This document shows, piece by piece, positions 34,902 through 42,990 of a stretch of DNA of 64,000 nucleotides. The stretch lies in NCBI RefSeq assembly GCF_025699065.1, contig NZ_JAILWF010000005.1, forward strand, positions 1 through 64,000, written 5' to 3'. How positions within the stretch are numbered: position 1 is the first letter of the stretch; each line of letters begins with the position of its first letter. The notes under the pieces are model-generated. The model made no database searches. It saw only the letters and a program-made list of their open reading frames with translations, and had not been told where the DNA came from. Made by a program: the position numbers and the translations under genes. This stretch comes from Nitrosarchaeum sp. (lineage in GTDB: Archaea; Thermoproteota; Nitrososphaeria; Nitrososphaerales; Nitrosopumilaceae).

Positions 34902-37900
34902 ATGGAACTTTCATCGAAATTTGATGCAAAATCAATTGAGTCAGAAATTAAAGCATATGTCAAATCAATCGACATTGAAAAATTAATCTTTGAATCAAAC
35001 AAGCCTGAAAAGATCATGTTTATTGAAGGCCCTCCAACTATGAATGGAATTCCACACGCAGGACATCTTAGAGGACGTGTAATCAAGGATCTTTGGTACA
35101 GATTCAATACCTTGAAAGGAAAAAAAATTGTATTTAATGGGGGTTGGGATACACAAGGACTTCCTGTGGAATTACAGGCAGAAAAAGAACTTGGAGTAAC
35201 TGGAGGTAAATCAGAAGTTATTGAAAAAGTAGGAATTGAAAAACTAGTTGAAGAATGTAAGAGGATTGTAAAAAAATTCAATACAAAATGGGTAGAAGTA
35301 GATGAATTACTTGGAATGTCATTTAATCACAACAAAGCATATTGGACTTATCGAGATGAATTTATTGAAAGAGAATGGAAGATACTAAAAAAAGCACATG
35401 AAAATAAAATATTAGAAGAAGATTTTACAGTAATTGCGTATTGCCCTAGTTGTCAAACGTCACTTAGCCATGCAGAAGTCAATCAAGGATATGAAGAAGT
35501 TAAAGATCCATCATTATACTACAAAGTTAAACTCAGAGATGAAAACACATACCTAATTGTTTGGACAACAATGCCTTTCACATTAGTTACAGATGCAATG
35601 GTTGGGTTGAATCCAGATGAAGATTATGCGTGTGTCAAAGTAGAAAACGAAAAATGGATCATAGGAAAAACAAGACTCGAGGAATTTTTCAAAGAAGTAA
35701 ATATTGAAGGATATGAAATTGTAAATACTATAAAAGGTTCAGAGTTTGAAGGAAAAAAATACATTCACCCACTTTTAGATTTAATTCCAGGATTAGATGA
35801 ATGTGCAAAAGAAAATAATTTCCATGTAGCAGTATCAGAAGAATTTGTAGATGCCACAACAGGTAGCGGGTTGGTTCATTTATCCCCTGCAAATGGTGAG
35901 GAAGATATCAAAATTGCAAATAAAAGAAAAGTCAAAGTGTTCAGCCCAATAAATGATCAGGTAAAGTTCACTGATTTAGCTGGAAAGTACGAAGGCATGT
36001 TTGTCAGAGACGCTGACAGAATAATCGTAGACGATCTAAAGGAGCGAAATGCATTAGTAAAGATAGGTAAAATTAAGCACAAATACCCGCTGTGTTGGAG
36101 ATCTCATCACCCAATTGTATGGCTAGCACGAAAAGGATGGTTTTACAAACTAGACAGATTAGATGACAAAGCAATCAATGCAGCAGAAAGCGTAGAGTAC
36201 TTTTTTGAACAACCAAAAAATAGATTTTTAGGAATTATTAAAGAAAAGCACCCATGGTGTATATCCCGAGAAAGAATTTGGGGATGTCCATTACCAGTTT
36301 GGATATGCAATGATTGTAAAAAACAAAATTGGTTTTTTACAAGAAAAGATATTGTTGAATCATCTGCAAAATTACCAGATGGTCCAAATTTTGAGTTGCA
36401 TCGTCCTTGGATTGATAACATCATCATAAAATGCAAACATTGTAGCAGTACTAATACAAAAAGAGAAGAGTACGTACTTGACACATGGCATAACAGTGGG
36501 TCAGCTCCATATTCATCATTAACAGATGAAGAATATTCAAAAAATATTCCAGCTCCGTTTTTCACAGAAGGTATTGATCAAACTAGAGGATGGGCATATA
36601 CACTATTGATAGAAAACGTGATTCTAAATAATGGACCAATTCCACCATTCAAGTCATTTTTGTTTCAGGGTCATGTACTTGATGAAAAAGGTGGTAAGAT
36701 GAGTAAAAGTTTAGGAAATGTAATTGATGGTGAAGAACTACTAAAAAAATACCCAACTGATTTGATTAGATTTTATTTTATTTGGAAGGCAAGCCCGATA
36801 GAACCACTTAGCTTTAGCACTGATGAATTAATGTCAAGACCATATCAAGTAATAAACACGTTATTTAATTTACATCTGTATTTTAAACAAAACAGCGAGT
36901 ATGATGAATTTGATGAAACAAAAACCATTTCATGGGCAAAAGAAAACGGTCTGTTAACCTCACCAGATATTTGGCTGGTATCTAAATTACAAAAATTAAT
37001 TAAAAAAATCACGGAACGTAACGAATCTTGCAAGTTTCACGAAGCTGCAAAGTCTATTGATGATTTTATTATAAACAATCTAAGTCAAATTTACATCCCA
37101 ATTACTAGAAGTGAGTTATGGGATGATAATGAGTCAAAAAAGAACAGAAGACTGGCAATTTATGCAGTACTAAGCGATGTCCTCAGAACATTAGATATCT
37201 TAATTCATCCGCTTTGCCCATTTACTAGCGAATATCTCTATCAAACAGTATTTGACGGAAAAAAGAGCATATTGCTTGACAAATGGCCACAATACAAAGA
37301 GGCTTTAGTAAATGATGAGATTGAAGAATCATTTGACATCATGAAAGATGTTGTTTCAATTTCATCAGCTGCAAGAATGAAGGGAAAATTAAAACGAAGA
37401 TGGCCACTCGCTGAAGCATTAATCTGTGTAAGTAAAGGTCAAAAGAAAAAACTAGAATCACTTTCTAATTTACTAATGTCACAGCTAAACGTAGAGAAAT
37501 TTACAATTTATGAGACAGAAAAAGAATCAGGATTAAACCAAATCTTAGAATTAAAACAACTAAACTTACCACTAATATCAGTAGTTGAATTAGAACGAAA
37601 AAAAATCGGTCCAAAAGCAAAACAACATATGGGAAAACTGGTCAACATGTTTTCTGAAACTAACAGAGAAGAGATCATAACATCACTTCAAAAACAAGGA
37701 CATCATGATTATAAAATTGACGGAGAAAAAATTTCATTAGACAAAGATGATTTTATAGTTGATTTTGATGCAAAAGAAGAATTTGCGGTTTCAAAAAGAG
37801 ACAACTACATTGTATTCATATCAACTTCAAGAAATAAAGAGATGATGGCAAGAGGATTAGTAAAAGATATTGCAAGACGATTACAGACTCTAAGAAAAGA

Positions 37901-38099
37901 AAGAGGATATAATCCAACAGACATTCTAAATGTTGCATCAATACTTGATTTAGATGAAGAGTCATTAGAGATGATTAAAGAAAAATCAGAGGATTTGGCA
38001 TTTTTAGTCAGAGTCAAAAAAGTAGATTTTGCAGAATCATGCAAAGAATACAAAGATGAGGACATTGATGGTCAAAAAATAAGAATTTCAGTAGAATAA
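34902..38099 (+). CDS. ileS: Isoleucyl-tRNA synthetase
   Basis: A 1065-aa class I synthetase of the archaeal/eukaryotic type. The HIGH-box region is GIPHAGHLRG, and the second signature is KMSKS in EKGGKMSKSLGNV. A full CP1 editing domain is present (VWTTMPFTLVTDAMVGL; SGLVHLSPANGEED), and zinc pairs CPSC, CNDC and CKHC are visible. The anticodon-binding domain and a C-terminal extension with AARMKGKLKRRWPLAEA follow. It is monocistronic between purD and the Dps-like gene. Confidence 0.96.
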   Translation: MELSSKFDAKSIESEIKAYVKSIDIEKLIFESNKPEKIMFIEGPPTMNGIPHAGHLRGRVIKDLWYRFNTLKGKKIVFNGGWDTQGLPVELQAEKELGVTGGKSEVIEKVGIEKLVEECKRIVKKFNTKWVEVDELLGMSFNHNKAYWTYRDEFIEREWKILKKAHENKILEEDFTVIAYCPSCQTSLSHAEVNQGYEEVKDPSLYYKVKLRDENTYLIVWTTMPFTLVTDAMVGLNPDEDYACVKVENEKWIIGKTRLEEFFKEVNIEGYEIVNTIKGSEFEGKKYIHPLLDLIPGLDECAKENNFHVAVSEEFVDATTGSGLVHLSPANGEEDIKIANKRKVKVFSPINDQVKFTDLAGKYEGMFVRDADRIIVDDLKERNALVKIGKIKHKYPLCWRSHHPIVWLARKGWFYKLDRLDDKAINAAESVEYFFEQPKNRFLGIIKEKHPWCISRERIWGCPLPVWICNDCKKQNWFFTRKDIVESSAKLPDGPNFELHRPWIDNIIIKCKHCSSTNTKREEYVLDTWHNSGSAPYSSLTDEEYSKNIPAPFFTEGIDQTRGWAYTLLIENVILNNGPIPPFKSFLFQGHVLDEKGGKMSKSLGNVIDGEELLKKYPTDLIRFYFIWKASPIEPLSFSTDELMSRPYQVINTLFNLHLYFKQNSEYDEFDETKTISWAKENGLLTSPDIWLVSKLQKLIKKITERNESCKFHEAAKSIDDFIINNLSQIYIPITRSELWDDNESKKNRRLAIYAVLSDVLRTLDILIHPLCPFTSEYLYQTVFDGKKSILLDKWPQYKEALVNDEIEESFDIMKDVVSISSAARMKGKLKRRWPLAEALICVSKGQKKKLESLSNLLMSQLNVEKFTIYETEKESGLNQILELKQLNLPLISVVELERKKIGPKAKQHMGKLVNMFSETNREEIITSLQKQGHHDYKIDGEKISLDKDDFIVDFDAKEEFAVSKRDNYIVFISTSRNKEMMARGLVKDIARRLQTLRKERGYNPTDILNVASILDLDEESLEMIKEKSEDLAFLVRVKKVDFAESCKEYKDEDIDGQKIRISVE

Positions 38100-38150
38100 A
38101 TCAGTCAAATTAACCCTCGTTTATCTAAAATCATTTTTTGAAAAATGCAA

Positions 38151-38160
38151 TATTTTTATT
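38151..38160 (+). promoter_or_regulatory. TATA-like box of the Dps-like gene
   Basis: TATTTTTATT is centred about 30 nt upstream of ATG 38186. Confidence 0.4.
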
Positions 38161-38185
38161 AGAACACCTAACTTGACAAGCAGAT

Positions 38186-38770
38186 ATGTCCGATTCAAAA
38201 ATCCCAGTTGTTGGAATCAATGTTCTAAAACAAAATGGCTTGGACGTAGAGGAACTAAAAAAACTATTGATTCAAAACGCATCAGTAGAATTTACTGCCT
38301 ACTACTACTTTACCAATTTGAGGGCACATTGTACAGGCTTGGAGGGAGAAGGACTCAAGGGAATTATCGAAGATGCAAGATTAGAAGATCTTAGCCACTT
38401 TGAAGCATGTCTTGAGAGAATTTATCAATTAGGAGGCTCACTTCCAAATGACGCTACACAATTCATCAAAATGTCAGGGTGTGAGTTCTTACAGCTTCCA
38501 GCAAATCCAACAGATCACAAGGCGATACTAGAAAAATGTCTCAAAGCCGAACAAGGAGCAATTGTAAATTGGGACAAAGTATGTAAAATGACTTTCGGAA
38601 AAGATCCTACAACATACGACATTGCAAAAGATATTTTGGCAGAAGAGATCGAACATGAGTCTTGGTTCCTAGAATTAATCTACGGAAGACCATCAGGACA
38701 CATGAGAAGAAAATATTCTGGAGAAAGACCACATACCAGAAAACATTCTAGAGCACTTGATATGGCATAA
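38186..38770 (+). CDS. Dps-like ferritin-superfamily protein
   Basis: A 194-aa four-helix protein of the archaeal DPSL type (thioferritin), which stores iron and detoxifies peroxide in a dodecamer. Di-iron ligands are in VEFTAYYYFTNLRAH, DLSHFEACLERI, EQGAIVNWDKVC and EEIEHESWFLELI. Conserved cysteines in MSGCEFLQLP and CLKAEQ fit the DPSL thioferritin motif. The basic C-terminal tail (RRKYSGERPHTRKHSR) may bind DNA. Its own TATA box suggests a separate, probably stress-controlled transcript. Confidence 0.85.
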   Translation: MSDSKIPVVGINVLKQNGLDVEELKKLLIQNASVEFTAYYYFTNLRAHCTGLEGEGLKGIIEDARLEDLSHFEACLERIYQLGGSLPNDATQFIKMSGCEFLQLPANPTDHKAILEKCLKAEQGAIVNWDKVCKMTFGKDPTTYDIAKDILAEEIEHESWFLELIYGRPSGHMRRKYSGERPHTRKHSRALDMA

Positions 38771-38868
38771 TAGCCAAATCACACTCTTTTCTTTTAATTA
38801 AAAATGAACCAACTGGTTAGCTTTTAGTTAAACCTGTATGATAAATAGAAAAAACGCATAGTAATTGT

Positions 38869-39198
38869 ATGGTAAAACAGATTAGTCTTGATGCTTGGCA
38901 AATTCAACATTTAACAGATCTCTTAAAAAAAGGCTCAGATATTGTTGCAAAAACCAACAAACCAATTGTATTGTACAGACAAACACTAGAAGAAGAAGAA
39001 GATTCGTATGAAGAAATTGTATGTACCATCACCAAAGATTATGTCATTGAACAATTAGTCACATCAGGTGGAGTGATAGTTCCAAGTTTTCATCAACAAT
39101 ATGTTTTTACAATTGAAGAATTTCCTCAAGAATTATTGAGAAAAAGTCGTGATCGATTTTTACAGATAATTGATTTTCTAGAAGAGCAGCTAAATTAG
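38869..39198 (+). CDS. Hypothetical protein, 109 aa
   Basis: An acidic cytoplasmic protein: LDAWQIQHLTDLLKKGSDIV, then a beta segment, an EEEEDSYEEIVCTI stretch and a C-terminal amphipathic helix (RDRFLQIIDFLEEQLN). No family is recognised. It is 40 bp upstream of sucC and on the same strand. Confidence 0.6.
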   Translation: MVKQISLDAWQIQHLTDLLKKGSDIVAKTNKPIVLYRQTLEEEEDSYEEIVCTITKDYVIEQLVTSGGVIVPSFHQQYVFTIEEFPQELLRKSRDRFLQIIDFLEEQLN

Positions 39199-39238
39199 CC
39201 TCATAATTAATAAAGATCGTAAAATTGTTGGCTTTTGT

Positions 39239-40345
39239 ATGCGTCTATTAGAGTTTCAAGCAAAAGAGTTGTTTAGAAACTATGGAATTAATCTCCTTCC
39301 AAGCAAAGCATCTACAACTATAGAGGAAGGCAGAAAACATGCAAAAGAATTAGGATATCCATTTGTAATTAAAATTCAAGTTCCCGTAGGAGGTAGAGGA
39401 AAAGCCGGAGGCATTCAAAAATGTCAAAATGATGACGAATTTGAGTTAAAATATCCACAAGTGTTAGGCTTGACAATTAAAGGAGAAAAAGCAAGAGCAA
39501 TTTTACTTGAAAAGATGGCAGATATCAAAAAAGAGTTGTACCTGTCATTATTTTTGAATCGATCAAAAAGGTGCTATACAATTATTGCATCGCCTGAAGG
39601 AGGAGTTGAAATTGAATCAGTTAAAAATCAGATTATTAAAGAAGTTGGCCTAGGTGAAGTTTCAGATCAAGTAGCAAGAGAAGTTGCAAAAGAGATGAAA
39701 CTAGAAGGTAAAGCCGCAGATGACTTTGTAGACATATTACAAAAGTTAGCAAAACTTACAGTTGAAAAAGAAGCTGAGCTTGCAGAGATAAATCCGCTAG
39801 CAATTATGCAAGATGGTTCATTGATAGCACTTGATGGAAAATTTGTAACAGATGACAACAGCAACTTTAGACATGATGAATTACAAAAGTATCAAGAAAA
39901 AACAGAGATTGAAGAAAGAGCAGAAAAAAGTGGATTTTCACTTGTAGAATTAGATGGAGATATTGCAGTTGTTGGAAACGGTGCAGGACTAGTAATGTCT
40001 ACACTGGATATGTTATCTGATAACGGAGGCAAACCAGCATGTTTCTTGGATGTGGGAGGTGGTGCAACAACTGATTCAGTTTATGAAGCACTAACTTTGA
40101 TTAGCAAAATGCATAGAGTTAAAGGAATTTTAGTTAATCTTTATGGTGGAATTGTAAAAACTACAGTAGTTGCAGAAGCATTTCTAAAAGCATATGATGA
40201 TAAATTGATTAACTTACCAGTGTTTGCAAGACTAAAAGGTACAGAATCAGACAAAGCAAAAGAAATGTTGAAAGATTCTAGAACAAAAATTTTTGATTCA
40301 GTAGAAGAAGCAATTAATGCAGTAGTTATGGGAATTAAAAGATGA
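39239..40345 (+). CDS. sucC: Succinyl-CoA synthetase beta subunit
   Basis: A 368-aa ATP-grasp subunit that forms succinyl-CoA reversibly with SucD. It starts RLLEFQAKELFRNYGINLLP, with GGRGKAGGIQKC for nucleotide binding, LAEINPLAIMQDG for Mg2+, and the C-terminal VVGNGAGLVMSTLDML, FLDVGGGATTDSVYEAL and NLYGGIVKTT. In a 3HP/4HB autotroph succinyl-CoA is a cycle intermediate, so the enzyme links the cycle to the incomplete TCA cycle. It overlaps sucD by 4 bp. Confidence 0.94.
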   Translation: MRLLEFQAKELFRNYGINLLPSKASTTIEEGRKHAKELGYPFVIKIQVPVGGRGKAGGIQKCQNDDEFELKYPQVLGLTIKGEKARAILLEKMADIKKELYLSLFLNRSKRCYTIIASPEGGVEIESVKNQIIKEVGLGEVSDQVAREVAKEMKLEGKAADDFVDILQKLAKLTVEKEAELAEINPLAIMQDGSLIALDGKFVTDDNSNFRHDELQKYQEKTEIEERAEKSGFSLVELDGDIAVVGNGAGLVMSTLDMLSDNGGKPACFLDVGGGATTDSVYEALTLISKMHRVKGILVNLYGGIVKTTVVAEAFLKAYDDKLINLPVFARLKGTESDKAKEMLKDSRTKIFDSVEEAINAVVMGIKR

Positions 40346-41259
40346 CAGATATTTTCAAAATACTAAAAGGTACTCCTGAAGATTCAGATTACAAGAAAAA
40401 AGGGGTAATTGTTCAAGGTATCACTGGAGCATATGGTTCACTTCATGCAAAAAACATGATAACTTATGGAACCAACATTGTTGCAGGGGTAACTCCAGGA
40501 AAAGGCGGTCAGAAATTTGAAAACAAGGTGCCAATTTACAATACAGTTAAAGAAGCAGTTGATGCAAGTGGTGCAAAAATTTCAATTATTTTTGTTCCAG
40601 CAAAATTCTTTTTGGGAGCTGCAAAAGAGGCACTTGAAGCAGGAATCAAACTACTAGTTGCAATTCCAGAACATGTTCCAGTTAGAGACACAATGGAAGT
40701 ATTAGATTTAGCAAATAAAAAAGGCGCAGTAATTATCGGACCCAATACTCCAGGAATAATGATTCCAGAATTAATAAAAATTGGAATCATGCCAGCAACT
40801 CCATTTAAGGCAGGAAAGATTGCCGTGTTATCAAAAAGCGGTACATTACTTTATGAAATTTCAGATGCACTTACAAGTGCAGGATTTGGACAGTCAATAA
40901 CGATAGGAATTGGAGGAGACCCAATTAACGGAACTAGAATGATTGATGCATTTGATATGATAAAAGACATTCCAGATTTAGAAGGATTAGTAGTAGTTGG
41001 AGAGATAGGAGGAGATTCGGAAGAAATTTTGGCTCAACGAATTATAGATATTGGATTCAAAAAACCAACTGTAGCATACATTGCAGGAAGAGCTGCTCCA
41101 AAAGAAAAGAGAATGGGGCATGCAGGGGCCATAGTGATGGGAACGTATGGTTCTGCAGAATCAAAGGTATCGATGTTTAACAAGGCAAACATTCCAGTGG
41201 CAAAAAGACCGTCTCAGGTGCCAGTACTACTAGCAGGAAAAATGCAACAATCCGATTAG
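40342..41259 (+). CDS. sucD: Succinyl-CoA synthetase alpha subunit
   Basis: A 305-aa CoA-binding subunit. Conserved parts are VIVQGITGAYGSLHAKNMI, AGVTPGKGGQKF, IIGPNTPGIMIP and SKSGTLLYEISDAL. The catalytic His is in KRMGHAGAIVMG with GSAESKVSM following. It directly follows sucC with an ATGA overlap. Confidence 0.94.
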   Translation: MTDIFKILKGTPEDSDYKKKGVIVQGITGAYGSLHAKNMITYGTNIVAGVTPGKGGQKFENKVPIYNTVKEAVDASGAKISIIFVPAKFFLGAAKEALEAGIKLLVAIPEHVPVRDTMEVLDLANKKGAVIIGPNTPGIMIPELIKIGIMPATPFKAGKIAVLSKSGTLLYEISDALTSAGFGQSITIGIGGDPINGTRMIDAFDMIKDIPDLEGLVVVGEIGGDSEEILAQRIIDIGFKKPTVAYIAGRAAPKEKRMGHAGAIVMGTYGSAESKVSMFNKANIPVAKRPSQVPVLLAGKMQQSD

Positions 41260-41290
41260 AATAAAAGAGAGAGATTAAGGAGAAAATTAT

Positions 41291-41458
41291 ATGCCCATAA
41301 CAGACCCGGAGAAAAAACGCATTGCACAAGCTGCACGTTTGGTAATGAAGATTTGCTTTAACTGTGGTTGTAGAAATGACATTAATGCTAGCAGATGTAG
41401 AAAATGTAGAAATCCATACTTGAGACTAAAGAACAGAAATCTCGGCGTCAAAAAGTAG
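41291..41458 (+). CDS. rpl40e: Ribosomal protein L40e
   Basis: A 55-aa zinc-ribbon ribosomal protein: MPITDPEKKRIAQAARLVMK, then CFNCGCRNDINASRCRKC (four zinc cysteines) and LRLKNRNLGVKK. This is the typical archaeal L40e without ubiquitin. It starts 31 bp after sucD. Confidence 0.93.
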   Translation: MPITDPEKKRIAQAARLVMKICFNCGCRNDINASRCRKCRNPYLRLKNRNLGVKK

Positions 41459-41460
41459 AG

Positions 41461-41709
41461 TTAGAAATTCATCAATCTTTGCCTATATTCAACAATTGCT
41501 GATCTTATCTTGTATTGATATTCAGAGATAAATGGTCTAACAGCATTTTCGTTTTCCAATTCATCAAGGGATAGTTGCAAGTCATCAGGTAATTGGTCAT
41601 TCATTTGATAGAGTACTTTGGCAGCTTCTGTGTATTGTCCCAAATTAGCAGCATACTCAAATGCTAGTTGCATTCTCTCAATTAGAGCATCAAATTCGTG
41701 TAAAGACAT
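41461..41709 (-). CDS. Hypothetical helical protein, 82 aa
   Basis: MSLHEFDALIERMQLAFEYA at the start, then YTEAAKVLYQMNDQLPDDLQ and a C-terminal helix. It is all helical and acidic, with a tetratricopeptide-like feel but only one possible repeat. The family is not recognised. It is convergent with L40e (2 bp apart). Confidence 0.6.
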   Translation of the reverse strand: MSLHEFDALIERMQLAFEYAANLGQYTEAAKVLYQMNDQLPDDLQLSLDELENENAVRPFISEYQYKIRSAIVEYRQRLMNF

Positions 41710-41801
41710 ATTTGATTTTTGAAATTTTACTAGAAAAGGTCAAGGTTATCATAATATACAAAACCTAAAGGCAAAAAAGACGCTTGTTTTGCAATTTCGT
41801 T

Positions 41802-41891
41802 GGACCGGTTGTCTAGTGGTTAGGATGACGCACTCACACTGCGTATGGAGAAATCCCGCAAAGGTCGAGGGTTCAAATCCCTCCCGGTCCA
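41802..41891 (+). tRNA. tRNA-Val(CAC) with a non-canonical 17-nt intron
   Basis: Acceptor stem GGACCGG pairs with CCGGTCC (41884-41890), discriminator A. The anticodon stem ACGCA/TGCGT encloses loop CTCACAC, anticodon CAC for valine. The T arm is GAGGG-TTCAAAT-CCCTC. Between anticodon stem and T arm stand 22 nt instead of five; removing 41846-41862 leaves the variable loop AGGTC and a 73-nt tRNA. A TATA-like ATAATATAC lies about 45 nt upstream. Confidence 0.93.
41846..41862 (+). other. tRNA intron, BHB, variable-loop position
   Basis: Exon TGCG (41840-41843) pairs with intron CGCA (41857-41860) as the 4-bp central helix. Bulges are TA|T and AA|G. GGA/TCC with loop GAAA forms the intron hairpin. 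The cut after tRNA position 44 is non-canonical. This is the same architecture as the carB insert. Confidence 0.85.
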
Positions 41892-41970
41892 CTCCTCTAG
41901 TCTCATTTTTAAGTCCCAAAAATGAGAATTAATGATCGCATTTATTAGAGTACCAAAAAACGTGATCGCA

Positions 41971-42132
41971 TTGAAATCTATCTGCATGCATTGTGGAAAA
42001 TCTTTTGAGGACAATGATAAATTTTGTTCTCAAAATTGTAGGGATTCACATATCATTGAAATCACAGTAAGAATCAATGAAGCGACTCAAAATGATAAGA
42101 GTCATACTAAAAAAATCAGCGAAGATAATTAA
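41971..42132 (+). CDS. Small zinc-ribbon protein, paralogue of 42430
   Basis: TTG 41971 gives a 53-aa protein with CMHCGKSFEDNDKFCSQNCR (two CxxC-type pairs) and SHTKKISEDN at the end. Alignment with the 54-aa paralogue at 42430 sets the start. It resembles DUF2116-type stand-alone zinc ribbons. Function is unknown. Confidence 0.65.
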   Translation: MKSICMHCGKSFEDNDKFCSQNCRDSHIIEITVRINEATQNDKSHTKKISEDN

Positions 42133-42140
42133 AACTAAAA

Positions 42141-42287
42141 TCAATATCTGTGTTTTCTAGGAGATAGTTCTTCAGGCTGCATTAACAATTTTTTCTTTTC
42201 TACGGCTTCATGAACTTCTGTAAGCAGTTGGGCCAATTCCTTAACGAGTAACTGTTCCATTTCCTTTTCAATTTCACTTTGAATCAT
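42141..42287 (-). CDS. Small coiled-coil ORF, 48 aa
   Basis: MIQSEIEKEMEQLLVKELAQ followed by a further heptad-rich helix and a polar end (LSPRKHRY). It lies between two zinc-ribbon paralogues, on the opposite strand. The family is unknown; coding potential is reasonable for its length. Confidence 0.45.
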   Translation of the reverse strand: MIQSEIEKEMEQLLVKELAQLLTEVHEAVEKKKLLMQPEELSPRKHRY

Positions 42288-42322
42288 CTAAAAATTCTTA
42301 CAAAAATGAATTTATTAACTAT

Positions 42323-42367
42323 ATGAAAAAATCATATTAGTGTAATATTTTATTACATATTTTTCAT
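42323..42367. promoter_or_regulatory. Nested palindrome, possible operator
   Basis: TGTAATA-TTT-TATTACA (42341-42357) is a perfect inverted repeat, flanked by a second one, ATGAAAAA (42323-42330) with TTTTTCAT (42360-42367). It lies between the divergent starts at 42287 and 42430, a suitable place for a dimeric regulator. Confidence 0.4.
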
Positions 42368-42429
42368 GAAATTCCCAAAACTTGGAAATTCTAGTTAGAC
42401 TTAACTAATATAGAAAAAAATGACGAGCA

Positions 42430-42594
42430 ATGAAATTAGTGTGTATGAATTGTGGACATCAATTTGAGGGGGATAATACTAAATTCTGTTCTCAGAGTTG
42501 TAGAGATTCATACATAATGAATATCGAAAAAAGAGTTAGAGAATCAGTAAAAAATGATTCTAGTCACACTAAAGAATTAAGTCGTGATTCTTAA
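42430..42594 (+). CDS. Small zinc-ribbon protein, paralogue of 41971
   Basis: A 54-aa protein, MKLVCMNCGHQFEGDNTKFC followed by SQSCRDS, with a charged helix and SHTKELSRDS at the end. It shares the cysteine framework, the CRDS turn and the SHTK tail with the ORF at 41971. The two copies lie 300 bp apart. Confidence 0.65.
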   Translation: MKLVCMNCGHQFEGDNTKFCSQSCRDSYIMNIEKRVRESVKNDSSHTKELSRDS

Positions 42595-42700
42595 TACTAA
42601 CACAGATAATTTGAACAAATTAACCATGCAGAGAATAATCAGAAATTTTTGCCTCAGCGTAGGCCCATATACTATGGCAAATAATCTTCGTTACAGATGT

Positions 42701-42793
42701 TTATTGAGATATCTTTGATTGTTCTTTAATTTTTGATAGAAATATGTCAGTCATTTGCAATAATCGATTCATTTCAGAATCACCCATAGTCAT
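42701..42793 (-). CDS. Mini-ORF, 30 aa, resembling the C-terminus of its upstream neighbour
   Basis: ATG 42793 overlaps the stop of the gene at 42790 (ATGA). The peptide contains GDSEMNRLLQMTDIFLSKIK, which resembles DDSEINYLLKMTKHVLMKIR in that neighbour. It looks like a short partial duplication that stayed translatable. Confidence 0.4.
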   Translation of the reverse strand: MTMGDSEMNRLLQMTDIFLSKIKEQSKISQ

Positions 42794-42990
42794 TGTGAGT
42801 CCTCCGTTATTTGCTCTCTTATCTTCATGAGAACATGTTTTGTCATTTTTAGCAAATAGTTGATTTCGGAATCATCAAGATTATCACGTCCTTGTTCATA
42901 GGAACTTTTTGAAATATTGCCAACTTCCTGCTCTAAACTAGATAGTGCCAAAACTGTATGAATCAATATAATGTCTCTCCTTTTTCCCAA
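42790..42990 (-). CDS. Hypothetical helical protein, 66 aa
   Basis: A small helical protein (IILIHTVLALSSLEQEVGNI) that overlaps the end of the TrmB gene by 28 bp on the same strand, so it is probably translated from the same mRNA. No family is recognised. Its last 28 residues are echoed by the next mini-ORF. Confidence 0.5.
   Translation of the reverse strand: MGKRRDIILIHTVLALSSLEQEVGNISKSSYEQGRDNLDDSEINYLLKMTKHVLMKIREQITEDSQ

Noticed and set aside
36143-36565. 140-aa minus-strand ORF inside ileS
   Set aside because: Antisense to the KMSKS-side zinc region of IleRS; no independent support.
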